From Hemileia vastatrix (Eukaryota; Basidiomycota; Pucciniomycetes; Pucciniales; Zaghouaniaceae): a stretch of DNA of 64,000 nucleotides. The notes beneath the pieces were generated by a model. That model was not told the origin of the DNA and did not search any database. It worked only from the letters and a program-made list of their open reading frames with translations. Made by a program: the position numbers and the translations under genes. Positions 35,691 through 46,281 of this stretch are shown one piece after another. The DNA lies in NCBI GenBank assembly GCA_030280995.1, contig JASXTE010000002.1:13154683-13218682 (forward strand), in the 5' to 3' direction. Within the stretch, counting starts at the first letter, position 1, and each line of letters begins with the position of its first letter.

Positions 35691-36180
35691 TTTCTAACCC
35701 CTGATTCCCCCCTTCCCCCCCTTGTATCCCCTTTAGGTGTTCTTTTTTCCCTCTTTAGGCCCTCTTTACCCCCCCTGTACTCCCTTTTCCCCCCTTTAGG
35801 TGGCCTCACCCCTCTCCCCCCTCCCCCCTCCCCATTTTCCTTGGCTCCTCTTCCCTTTTATCCCTAAACAATTGGAGCTGGACCAATTTTTTATTACTAA
35901 ACAAATCTCTTAGTGATTTGTTTAGATATATATCTATGGGAAGAAGGGAAGGAAAGAGGTGAGGGGGGAGGGGGGAAAGGAATAAGGGGTAGGGGGATGA
36001 GGGGGGAAAGCGGTGGAGGGGATAGTGGGATGAGGGGGGGGGGGGAAGGGGTGAGGTGGTCTAAAGGGGGGAAAAGGGAGGAGGAACTTGTGAAAAAGGG
36101 GGGTAAGGGGATTTTGAGGAGATCAAGAAGGGGGAGGCAGGGTTTGAGGACACCAAAAAGAGGGAGATGAAGCAGAAATG
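35691..36180. repeat. Imperfect inverted repeat with C-rich to G-rich strand switch
   Basis: The left part (35691-35860) is pyrimidine-rich and the right part (35935-36180) purine-rich. The reverse complement of the left arm shares GTGAGG...CTAAAGGGGGGAAAAGGGAG with the right arm at about 36050-36085. At the centre is a perfect 11-bp stem, CTAAACAAATC / GATTTGTTTAG, at 35898-35926. Confidence 0.7.
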
Positions 36181-36565
36181 GAGGGGTAATATGGGAGTTT
36201 GTGAAAGATGAATTTTATTATTTTTATTAACATTATTTTGTATTTTTTTTTGTTTATTTTTTACAGAATATTATAAAAAAATTTTTTTATGGTTCAAGCT
36301 GAATCAAAAATAAATTTGGTGTGTTTATAATTTTTATTTTTTGGGACAATTTTTTGGAAACTTTTGGAACACTTTTTGGGCACTTTTGAGACTCATATTT
36401 GGCAACTTTTGGGGCTCTTTTGTTGAGCTTTTGGGACTCCTTTTGGGCAATTTTTGAGACTATTTCTTTCAGGTAGTTTGAGGAGAGCTTTTTAGGTAAG
36501 TTTCATCCAATTTTGTTTGATTTTTTCTTTTAGATTGATATTTTTCTTTTTTTTTTTAGAAAAAA

Positions 36566-37545
36566 ATGACTGAGAATCTAGACTCATCTAAAAATAAAGA
36601 AATGTCTTCCTCAAACTAATTTCTTTTGTCACTTACCTCAATATCTTCATCTTCTCTTTCTTCACTTTCTTCAATATCATCTCTTTCAAAAACTGGTCAC
36701 AGTAAAAATTACACAAGATAAAAACAATTTTTTTCCAAATTGATTGGCAGTTCAACTGGCTTCAGTTACTTCAAAACTAGATTTTTCCAAAAAAAAAGTT
36801 ATCTGAAAAAACTACCTGAAAATATAATTTTTTTTCCTGAGCCTATAACTGACAAAAAATTAAAGTCAAGTAACAATGAAGAAGATAAGACTGGAAATAA
36901 AAAAAATGCTGTTGTTTCTAATTCTTTCAAACCTCAATTTATTTTTGAGATTCACTCATTTGAAGAAAATATAAATGAAATGTTTTAAAATTTATCAGAT
37001 CTTATATTGACTTTGTATCAAATGGCCTTAGCTTGTCAACCTTGATCAAACAAAAATATTCTTGGAGGTTTCATGTATGGTATTGGTTGGAGACCAGGAT
37101 ATGGCAAAGGTATTTCACTCGGTAAGCTTATTTATAGATGAATGAATATATAAAATTGAATATTATTTCTACAGGTATTTATTCTTTACTTTGAGATCTT
37201 ACTGCCCAAGAAATGAAAGAATATTTTAAAAAATGGGACTCCTTGTCAACATTCAACCATTTTGTAGCTCATCAATTAAATAATCTATGTCAATATTCTT
37301 TTTAATCTTATCATGAATTGGAAAAAAAGTTTAGAATCTCTAATTGGACAGATGAAGAATGGCTAAAACTTGGTGATGATGATATTTTTTATTCCAATGT
37401 TACAGTAAACTTTGGTGGTTTTTATAACAAATTCTAATGGATAAAAACAATCTCAACTCACTCACATTTGGAATATTCTCATATATTAATCCAAAAACTG
37501 TTCTTCCTATCCCCTTGCCCTCCTCATCTACAAAAGGTCATGGTC
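36566..37545 (+). pseudogene. TET/JBP-like 2OG-Fe(II) oxygenase, 5' part
   Basis: Related to the TET/JBP dioxygenases that are expanded and transposon-associated in basidiomycetes; active members oxidise methylated bases. A leader intron (GTAAGTTTC...TTTTAG) ends just before ATG 36566. A Ser-rich N-terminus is followed by GGFMYGIGWRPGYGKGISLG, then a 53-nt intron 37122-37174. Next come FNHFVAHQLNN, TVNFGGFYNKF and, after a frameshift, DKNNLNSLTFGIFSYINP. The frameshift falls where the HxD iron ligand should be. Several stops (for example 36617, 36986, 37041) also break it. The gene continues at 46029 beyond retrotransposon B. Confidence 0.68.
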
Positions 37546-37550
37546 TATAC

Positions 37551-38360
37551 TGTCAAGGGGTCTTTCAAGTCTAGAAGGTTTTATAGGGAGGTCCAATGGC
37601 GGTAACGACGGTTTTTAAGGGATTCAAACTCAGGTACGTATTTTCCTATATTAAAGATTATTTACTCAATAATAAGAGGTAAAGAGTTGGATTATTATTA
37701 AAATTAATGGATTAGAATTACGTTTAATGTAACTACTAAGGCAATAATAAATAGTAATAAAAGGATTGTAAATAGTTGTAATAAAATAAATAAGTAATCA
37801 ATGAATAAAAAACAGCCAAGAGAGAGGCCTTATATAGGCAAAGGAGGGACAAACTACGGCAATGAAATTCTAAAAACAGTAGTATGAGAGAGAGAGAAAA
37901 AGAATATTCCAGAAGGAGTATTTCAAATAACAAAGTTGTTCTAAAAAGAAGGTGTCAAAAAGATGTATTTTAAAGATGTATTTACAGAGTATGTCAGAAA
38001 AACATAAATTTATTTAATATTTACTGTAGAAGTCAATTCCAAATAATAAATTTGAATTTTTTGTATATATTTATTTTTATTTGAATATTAAATTTTATTT
38101 TAATTTAAAATCTATTTTTTAATATAAAATTTTACTTCTTCCAACCTTTCAATGAGCACGGTGTTAGAGAATAAAAATATAAGGGACATTTTATATTTAA
38201 TTTTAATTATTCATTTAATTTTACCATTCTGTAACTAGTTAATATATTACAGGTAATTTTAATGTAACTAATTTAATTAAATAATTAAAATAATAAGGTG
38301 TGGCTTCATCTAGTAAATAATTAATTATTTTACTGGGTAAGTCTAGTAGCCTGGCTGACA
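37551..38360 (-). mobile_element. Element B 3' LTR
   Basis: Plus-strand ends TGTCAAGGGG and GGCTGACA. About 55 bp longer than the partner, owing to extra A/T-rich stretches near 37695 and 38090. Confidence 0.94.
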
Positions 38361-38372
38361 CTCCCTCACTCT
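38361..38372 (-). promoter_or_regulatory. Polypurine tract of B
   Basis: Minus strand AGAGTGAGGGAG abuts the 3' LTR. Identical sequence in C at 54765-54776. It primes plus-strand DNA synthesis. Confidence 0.85.
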
Positions 38373-38393
38373 AAAAAAACAATAATAAAAATG

Positions 38394-39933
38394 CTATGAT
38401 TTTTTCTTTTTATATTTCTTTATCAGAGTGGGAAGATTACATATTTCCTTCCCAGGTATCCAAGAATCATATTCAGAAGATTTATTCTTGAATCTCAACA
38501 AGTATTCTGTACCTTTTTCAGCAGTAACTATTGTGTCATTTAGAATCTTATCAATTTCTGCTGTCTCAGTGATTTCATTATGGGTCTTTTTTGGTCTTCC
38601 CCTCCTTTTGGGAAATAAATCACTATTGGATGTATAAGGTTTCAAAAGAGATATTAGAAAAATAGGATGTTTTCTGTCATATGGAGAATACAAAATAACT
38701 TCAACTGCATTATCACCAATCATTCTTCTTACAACAAATGGACCAACAAATGGGTCTTTCAATTTGTTATTACCTTGTAAATTGAAGTGGACTGTAGAAA
38801 TCAACACCTCATCACCCTTTTTAAAAGTGTATTCTTTATCGGATTTGTCCCATCTCTTCTTCTCATATTCAAATGATTTTTCAATACATTTTTGAGCATG
38901 ACTCCTGCAAAGTTGTTTCATTTGAAGAAAAGATTTTACACCAGGATGTAAATCCAATTTAGGTATTTTATTATTGAGAATTTGGGCAGGAGTATTTGGA
39001 ACATATCCAAGCCAGAGCTCAAAAGGCTTTCTTTGAGTAACAGAATTAACAGTGCTATTATAAGCAAATTCCAACCCAGGCAGTAAGGTAACCCAATCAT
39101 GAGTGAATCTGTTATTCTCTTTGTACTCAAGGCCAAAGGTACAGTACCTTCTTATCATGTCCTCTAGAGTCTGAATCATTCTTTCAGCTAATCCATTAGT
39201 CTGAGGGTGATGGGCAGTAGATAGTTTCAGATCACAACCACACACATCCATCAGAGACATCCAAAATTCAGAAGTAAATTTAGGGTCTCTGTCAGAAATT
39301 ATGGCTTTAGGAAAACCAGAAGTATTAAACATATGAGACCACCATAAGAAAGCTAATTCCCTAGTGGATACATCCTTGTTAGTAGGGATAAATTTACACA
39401 TTTTGGTGAATCTGTCCACAATAGCCCAACAAGAGTTATAACTGTCTTTTCCAGCAATAGGTAATCCTGTTACAAAATCCATGTTTATTATCTGCCATGT
39501 TGCATCAGAAGGTTCAATATGTTGCATTAATCCAGCTCTCTTGCCAGTAAATCTTTTTGATTTTTGGCAAGAATCACAAGATTCAACATATAATTTGGTG
39601 TCTTCAGACATATTAACCCACCAAGCAGTGTTTTTAATTCTGATCATTGTTTTTTCAAGATCAAAATGTCCAGCTAATATGTCATCATGACAAATTTTCA
39701 AGATGATTTCTTTCATAGAAGGAGGAATAACAATGACATTACTCAACTTTCTTCTATAATATAGATATCCTTCATCAATTGAAAATTTACCTTTTTCCAA
39801 AGCCCTCTGGTACTTTTTTGGAAGGGTTTTAATTAATTCTTGTATTGAAGCATTCTTTGGATCATTTAATATGGTGCATAACTTTTTCAAGTCAGTGTCC
39901 TTATCATATGAATCCAGAATAAGCTGTAATATC
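38394..39933 (-). pseudogene. Element B integrase with chromodomain-like tail
   Basis: About 500 codons, open at 38394-39890 and closed upstream by a TAG near 39933 that interrupts the RNase H-integrase linker. Zinc-binding H-H-C-C: CHDDILAGHFDLEK and CDSCQKSK. Catalytic core: MDFVTGLP, ISDRDPKFTSEFW and HPQTNGLAERMIQTLE supply D, D and E. The C-terminal barrel VGPFVVRRMIGDN is followed by a basic RRGRPKK and a chromodomain-like TEYLLRFKNKSSEYDSWIPG. It is in another frame from the preceding ORF because of one extra base near 40088. The protein fragment itself looks intact and could be functional if translated separately. Confidence 0.9.
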
Positions 39934-40087
39934 TATTCCTCCATATCAACCACATATTTCCCATGAATATGAATAAATTCATCCTCAGGATCATAAGCAG
40001 GATTAGAGTCATCATTTGGTAAAGGTAACCTTGATAACATATCCACATTTGAGTGAACAATACCAGCCCTATGAATAATTTTCATTC

Positions 40088-43000
40088 CCCTCTGTATTCC
40101 TGAACAGCTAACTGTTATCTGAACATATGTCTGTTAGGTGTTTTCAAGTTTAAAAGGGATTTAACTGCACTGCAGTCAGTAACAAGTTCAAATTTCTGGT
40201 CATCTAGGTAATAATGTAGCTTTTCTAGAGCCCACACTATGTCTAAACATTCAAGCTGAGTGGCACCATATTTCAATTCACTATTTCTCAAGGTTCTTGA
40301 AATATAACAAATTACTACTTCTGATACTTTATCATTCATCACTTGTTTTTGATGGAGAGCAGCACCAAGACCAATAAAACTGGCATCAGTGTACAAAACA
40401 AATGGCTGATTAAAGTCAGGTAAAGAAAGAATTGGTGTTGACATCAAAAAGTGTTTCAAAGTGTCAAAAGCTCTCTGTCTTTCACTATTCCAGACAAAAG
40501 CAACATCCTTTCTAGTCAGTTGGGTAAGGGGTGAAGCTATGACTTGGTAGTTTTTAATATACTGTCTATAGTATCCACACATTCCCAAAAAACTCTGGAG
40601 CTCTCTAAACGTGGTAGGAGCCTTCACCTGCTGTATGGCTGCCACTTTATTTTGGTCAACACATATCTGTAACCCTGAAACAACATGACCCAGCACTTTT
40701 AAGGAATGAAAACCAAATTTACATTTCTTCAAAGCAAGTGTCATATTTATTTCATCCATTTTGTGGAATGCTTTACACAGGTGGGTGAGATGGTCCTCAA
40801 ATGTTTTTGAGAATATAATGATATCATCAATATAAACCATCAGCCATCCTTCAATTATTTCTTGGTGGAATGTGTTATCCATAACTTTTTGAAAAACTGA
40901 AGGGGCATTTTTAGGGCCAAATGGCATCCTAATATACTTATAAATACCCATATGAGTAGCAATCATCAGAAAATTCTGGGAATTATTCTCAACAGGTACC
41001 TGGTGATATCCCTTGTTACCATCCAAGCAGCTTATATATTTTGCACCTTGTAAGGTAGCATGTATATAGCTAATTCTAGGTAAAGGGTAGATATCATCAA
41101 CAGTATAAGTATTTAAAGCTCTATAATCACCACATAACCTGGCTTTGTCCTTCTCAAAAAAAATTAGGACAGGTGAGATAACAAAATATTTAGGTGCTTC
41201 AACTACCTTTTCAATAATATCCATTTTCAAAAGGGTAGAGATATTATCCTCAATATCTTTTCTCTTTGAAGGAGAAGCAGGGTAAGGCTTCTTCTTCAAA
41301 CTAGGTGGTATGTCAGTTAATGGACAAGATAATGAAAGTTTCATTTCTTCCTTAACTAATCCTAGTTCATGTGACCCATGAGCAAAGGCCATAGGAAAAG
41401 ATTTTATCAATTTAATGATGGAATCTTTATCCTCACCAGAAATTTGTTCTCCAAAAGAAGCATTGTCAATTTCAGACATAAGAGCATGCATTTCCTTTGT
41501 AGACCTTCCTTTATATTGAATCACAGAATTACATGTGTTCAATTCTGGTTTTAATAATTTTTTGGGGGAGGAAATCTTAAGTTTTCTCTTCCCATTCATC
41601 CCCATTGTGAAGCATTGGTTTGAAGGATCTAATTTTATGCCATATTTGGTTAAAATGTCATTTCCTATGATAAACCAACTGCTTAAATTATCATTTTTCA
41701 TGACAACAAAATCACAAATAGCTCTTACAAAACCATGGTTATATTTAAAAAACACTGTGGCTTTGTATTTACCAATGGGGGACAAAACAGAGCCATAAAC
41801 TCTCCAATTTTCAGAAATGATAGGCATCAGTTTTGATTTATAGTCTTGATCCACTGAAGCAAGTGCTGTTTCAGATACTACACTTCCTCCAGCTCCAGAA
41901 TCCAGAACAACTTCAATGCTGGTAACATTGATCAAGACTGGTGCTTTGAGAGGGGCAATAACAATTGAGCTATCCTTAATGTTCCTTATGATCTCAGCAT
42001 CCTCAACTGTAGATAAATCATTATTATCAATATAAATAGTGTTTAAATAATGAATATCTTCTTCCAGCATCAAGATTTCTTGTTGAGATTCATATGAAAT
42101 ATTGCTGGCACAATCACTTGAAGTATCATCCAGTGCTATTGTGTCATCAGCCTGCTCCTCAGTTTGTTCAACAAGATTTATCCTCTTGTCACAAACATGG
42201 CCTTTCTGCAAAGTCTTGTTGCACTTGAAGCAAGTGTTTGTTGCATACTTTTTAGATGCAACAGGGGCAGAAGGTTTACCAACCTTTTCCAGAGGTTTCT
42301 GTTGGTAAGTGGAGTATTTCTCCAAAGGGGTCCTAGGAATGAATCTTCTGGCATCATACTTTTTGTTTAGAAGGATCTCATTGCAATTATTAATGAAAGA
42401 ATAGGGTTCTCTGGAGAACTCAGTCCTGGCCACTATCAAGTCTCTCAAAGACATTGGTAATTTATAAAAGATCCCGTCCTTCCATAACTCAAACTCCATA
42501 TTTGGGTCCATTTCCCTCAAGATTTTTACAAGTTTCATTAAGAACTCAATAGTTTTATCAGTAGAAGAGCTATATCTAGCTTCCTCATACTGTCTTTGTT
42601 GAGCCATCCTAAACTTGGAGCCACCAAATTGTGCTTTAATCAATTTTTTCCAATCTTCCCATGAGTAGTCATTCCTATCCAGGAGAACAGATTCATACCG
42701 CATTAGGGCTACATTGATAAACAAAGAAATTAACTTATACACAATTTCCTCATCTGGGAGTTTGTAAGAATTTTTTAAGTTATCAGTTCTACTAATGAAT
42801 TGCTGCCAATCAGAAGAAGAATCACCATCAAATGTTGGGTACTGGTCATGTTTTGGCCAATTCTTTTGATTTGAAGGAGCCTCCTTAGTATTAGCTTGTT
42901 TCTGAGTAAGAAGCAGCTGTAACTTCTCCAATTGTGCAGTAATCTCATTGTTTAATACTTCTGTAGAAGATCCTGGTGCATTATCAATTTTTGATGGAAA

Positions 43001-43816
43001 CTCAGTGGTATCAACAGGAATTTCTGAATCTAATTTTACTTTAGATGAACTAGCAACAGGTAAACTTGGAGCATCCTGTACCATATGTTCCTTTAAAGAA
43101 GTTTCAGAATATTTTTGATCATTCAACAATCAATTCAATTTTTCTTCAATGGTTGTTAGTCTGGTTTTCACTCTTGGAAGACTAGATAAACTCTCATTGA
43201 CTGTTGCAAAAGATAACTGGGTTTTATTTTGAAAAGATGAATAATGATCACTCAATCTTTTCAGGTTCATCTTATCTACCTCTAGCTCCAGGCAACAGGT
43301 AGATACAGTATCTTGCAGTTTAGACAAATCATTTTTAATATTTTGCCATAAAGCAACTTTCTTTTCATGGGTTGCTTTGTAATGAAACAAATAATCAGAA
43401 ACTCTCTGTAACTCACTCCTCAATGCTTGATAACCCTGTTAAGTTAACAAACTATTATATATGTGAGTCAATTGCATGTTATTCATTATATGATTTTGTT
43501 TAGCAATAATATCCCTCAAATATTCATCATTAATGTTAGCTACATCTGGAGTGTTTCTCAATAAGGAAACAGAGTAACTTTCCAGATTATCATAAAACTC
43601 AGAATCAAGTGTTTCATCAATAATAGCCATATCAGGACTTATCATTGAAGTAGCAATTAGAACTAAAGGATTAGATACATTTGAAATTTGAGTAATTTGT
43701 CTACTGTTCTCAGCCTCTACAGGTCTCACAGTCTCATCTCCTCTTCCAGAATTACCTGAAGGAACTGAATCAGTTACAAGAAATGGTACTTGAGATTCAA
43801 TAGAGGGGCTTACCAT
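40088..43816 (-). pseudogene. Element B gag-protease-RT-RNase H
   Basis: One frame from ATG 43814-43816 to TAA 40115, about 1233 codons, with internal stops TAA 43439 and TGA 43130. Order: N-terminal region (NPLVLIATSMISPDMAI conserved with C), coiled coil, gag core (NWPKHDQYPTFDGDSSSDWQ near 42850), zinc knuckle CFKCNKTLQKGHVC, protease VVLDSGAGGSVVSE near 41890, RT (RMPFGPKNAPSVFQ near 40905; YIDDIIIFSKTF near 40820), RNase H (LYTDASFIGLGAALHQ near 40370). Gag and pol share a frame without a frameshift signal. The last stop replaces a Trp that is present in A and C. Confidence 0.92.
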
Positions 43817-44292
43817 GGCTTGGGAAAGACTTGGATGTGGTTGTTCTTTCTCCTTCTTCCTCCTTGATAGGGATGAGGAGGTATTGGATTGAACTGATTT
43901 GTTCTTGAAGGACCTGCCTGAGGTACTTGGTGCTGTTGCTGTTGGGACAGATAATCCCACTGGGTGTTCAGCCAATCCCACTTCCACTTTGAGACTTCCA
44001 CCTTTTCTTGTTTCTGGGGGGCCAGTTGTGGAAGGGCTTTTGGAGGAGGAGGTTTCTTCTTCTCTTGAAGAAAAGACTTTATGTTTCTTACCTTGTCTTC
44101 TAGACAGTCTATCCTTGACCTCAGCTTGAGGTTTTCTGTCCTCAACTCCTTGATGTGAGTAGAGAGATTTTTTACCTGCTGTTTTAAGGGCATCTTTTTT
44201 ATCTTGAAGCCTTTGGGAAGCTCTTCTGCGGGGTTTATCAAAGGTTTTTGTTCCTGGGAATTTGTCTCTACCAGAATCTCCACTTCCTCCAT
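43810..44292 (-). CDS. Element B ORF1: coiled-coil/KWKWD protein
   Basis: An open 160-residue frame upstream of gag in another frame. ATG at 44290-44292, aligned with the ORF1 ATG of element C; an upstream GTG start is less likely and a TGA lies just before it. N-terminus KPLINPAEELPKGFKIKKM, then a coiled coil (QQVKNLSTHIKELRTENLK), Lys/Pro and Gln-rich linkers, SKWKWDWLNTQWDYL, GGRRRK and the end FPKPW. The stop TAA overlaps the gag ATG as ATGGTAA. Seven bases separate ORF0 from ORF1. C shows clear similarity in both halves. I know no family. Dual coding with the open gag-frame extension is the alternative. Confidence 0.7.
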   Translation of the reverse strand: MEEVEILVETNSQEQKPLINPAEELPKGFKIKKMPLKQQVKNLSTHIKELRTENLKLRSRIDCLEDKVRNIKSFLQEKKKPPPPKALPQLAPQKQEKVEVSKWKWDWLNTQWDYLSQQQQHQVPQAGPSRTNQFNPIPPHPYQGGRRRKNNHIQVFPKPW

Positions 44293-44299
44293 TTCCACG

Positions 44300-44431
44300 T
44301 CATGATTGGTTCAATGATTTATTAATTTGAGCTAATTTTGTAGTTAAAGGAGAACTCACAGAAGTAGACTCATCATAATCAATAAGATGCAGTTCATCTT
44401 CAAGTGCAGCAGAAAAATCTTGGTCAGTCAT
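44300..44431 (-). CDS. Element B ORF0: small acidic peptide
   Basis: 43 residues, start MTDQDFSAALEDELHLIDYD, followed by a Ser/Thr stretch SVSSPLTTKL. Element C has a 36-residue ORF at the same place with similar acidic LH..D and SVGSSKLT parts. It may be a short protein or a regulatory upstream ORF. Evidence is modest because of its size. Confidence 0.45.
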   Translation of the reverse strand: MTDQDFSAALEDELHLIDYDESTSVSSPLTTKLAQINKSLNQS

Positions 44432-44529
44432 TGTTTTAAATCTAACCTGAGGTGAGGGAAAGAAAAAATAAGATGAATCAGTTTTATTTTTGCTTTATAA
44501 AATAAAAATAAATAAAAAAAGAATACAAA

Positions 44530-44920
44530 ACTCTTCAGGATAAAAATCAACTGAAAATAATAATCAATTATTTATTACTTCAAACTAATCTTATAACCAG
44601 GATTAAAAAGAAATCAACTGAAGAAATAAAAATAATTTTTTAATTTAACAAATAAATTAATGATGATTATCAGGATTTAAATCAACTGAAGGATATTTAA
44701 TTACCAGGACTCAATGTCAACTGAGATAATTTAGTATAGTTTTATTTTTTATTAATTAAATTTTTTATTGTCAGGACAATTTGTCAACTGGAACAAAAAA
44801 AATATTTTAATTTATAAGGACAAAGTCAACTGAAAATTACAATTAATTTTAAAAAAATAAAAATTTATTACTTCTAGGACTAAGATCATAATTGCTCTAT
44901 CTTTGTCAACTAGGAAAATA
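44530..44920 (-). repeat. Leader repeats in B (seven AGGAY..TCAACTG motifs)
   Basis: In the transcribed leader a composite motif, plus-strand AGGA(C/T) then 5-28 bases then TCAACTG or TCAACTA, recurs at about 44537, 44599, 44671, 44705, 44773, 44817 and 44877. Spacing is 34-72 bp, and the sequence between is A/T filler. C's leader has a related GGACTAAG...GGTCAAC motif at 61170-61310. Confidence 0.65.
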
Positions 44921-45259
44921 AATAAATAAAATAATTTCAATTTACCAGACACCTCCCCCTGTAAAATGAGAAAATTAATGCCACTTACATAGTGCCAAGT
45001 AAAAGGAAATACGTAGAGTATGAAGAGTGCAAAGTGACCCACAAATAGTAATCAATAATTACCACAAAATATATAACTATTAGTTAGAATATAAGCCTAA
45101 GTTTTGGAGCGTGGTTTTATTCCTGTTCGCAGCAAAAAATAAGTCACATGATATATGATGTTTGTCGTTTTCGTTGTCCACTCGTCCTTATAGGTACCTC
45201 AATGGCGATGGTCCCATGGTCTCCGGTCCTCAAGATAACAATTCTCCATTGACGATTCA

Positions 45260-45271
45260 GAAAGGCCCCCA
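45260..45271 (-). promoter_or_regulatory. Primer-binding site of B
   Basis: Minus strand TGGGGGCCTTTC, two bases after the 5' LTR. Shares the pattern TGGRRRCCTTTC with A and C. Confidence 0.75.
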
Positions 45272-45273
45272 AC

Positions 45274-46028
45274 TGTCAAGGGTTCTTTCAAGTCTAGAAG
45301 GTTTTATAGGGAGGTCCAATGGAGGTAACGACGGTTTTTAAGGGATTCAAACTCAGGTACGTATTTTCCTATCTTAAAGATTATTTACTCAATAATAAGA
45401 GGTAAAGAGTTGGATTAGAATTACGTTTAATGTAACTACTTAGGAAATAATAAATAGTAATAAAAGGATTGTAAATAGTTGTAATAAAATAAGTAAGTAA
45501 TGAATGAATAAAAAACAACCAAGAGAGAGGCCTTATATAGGCAAAGGAGGGACAAACCACAGCAATGAAATTCTAAAAACAGTAGTATGAGAGAGAGAGA
45601 AAAAAGAATATTCCAGAAGGAGTATTTCAAATAACAAAGTTTTTCTAAAAAGAAGGTGTCAAAAAGATGTATTTTAAAGATGTATTTACAGAGTATGTCA
45701 GGAAAACATAAATTTATTTAATATTTACTGTAGAAGTTAATTCAAAATAATAAACTTGAATTTTTTGTATATATTTATTTTTATTTGAATATTAAAATTT
45801 TATTTCTTCCAACCTGTCAATGAGCATGGTGTTAGAGAATAAAAATATAAGGGACATTTTATATTTAATTTTAATTATTCATTTAATTTTACCATTCTGT
45901 AATTAGTTAATTTATTACAGGTAATTTTAATGTAACTAATTTAATTAAATAATTAAAATAATAAGGTGTGGCTTCATCCAGTAAATAATTAATTATTTTA
46001 CTGGGTAAGTCTAGTAGCCTGGCTGACA
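45274..46028 (-). mobile_element. Element B 5' LTR
   Basis: 755 bp with the same termini as the 3' LTR. A TATA box (minus strand GCCTATATAAGG) lies near 45529-45543. Confidence 0.94.
45529..45543 (-). promoter_or_regulatory. Element B LTR TATA box
   Basis: Minus strand GCCTATATAAGGCC, in the active 5' LTR, about 255 bp from its inner end. Same motif in the C LTRs and, with one change, in the solo LTR. Confidence 0.65.
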
Positions 46029-46281
46029 TATACTATCCAGACCATCAATGTATTATTTACTTTGGAACAGGAAATGGAATAATTGCAGTAATTTGGTATT
46101 CAAATCTTCACAATCACCAGACTACTAAAGCACCACCTGGCTTAGAATCCTGTGAATAATTCACACATTTTGGATTTTCATTTCAAATCAATAGGGAGCT
46201 GGTCAATAGGATTGATAAGGTAAGAGAAAAAGTTGAGGTAAAACAAAAAACATTAAGTAGAAAGAAAAAGTATTGGGTGTA
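46029..46281 (+). pseudogene. TET/JBP-like 2OG-Fe(II) oxygenase, 3' part
   Basis: Continuation of the gene interrupted by element B. From the right-hand target copy the frame reads YYPDHQCIIYFGTGNGII, VIWYSNLHNHQTTKAP, one stop (TAA near 46158), then FTHFGFSFQINRELVNRI. In TET/JBP-like proteins this region forms the end of the double-stranded beta helix and carries the last iron-binding His, here probably in LHNHQTT. With one target copy removed, the frame joins exactly to the left part at GHGLY/YPD. It ends near 46281. Confidence 0.68.

Larger units (their letters stand above)
37551..46028 (-). mobile_element. Ty3/gypsy retrotransposon B (full length)
   Basis: 8478 bp, LTRs of 810 bp (left, 3') and 755 bp (right, 5'), target duplication TATAC at 37546-37550 and 46029-46033. 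It is the best-preserved element of the A-C group. Transcript order on the minus strand: LTR, PBS, leader with repeated motif, ORF0, ORF1, gag-protease-RT-RNase H, integrase with chromodomain-like tail, PPT, LTR. Only a handful of stops and one frameshift separate it from intact. Confidence 0.96.

Noticed and set aside
35239..35809. Proline-rich plus-strand ORFs and a Gly/Lys/Arg-rich minus-strand ORF
   Set aside because: Translation of the C7T3 array and its flanks.
41535..41798. Plus-strand ORFs of 60-95 codons inside elements A, B and C
   Set aside because: Reverse-strand shadows of pol; present only because pol is long and AT-rich.
37551..46028. Element B as an autonomous active element
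   Set aside because: At least four stops and one frameshift in gag-pol, and LTRs that differ by about 55 bp in length, speak against present activity.
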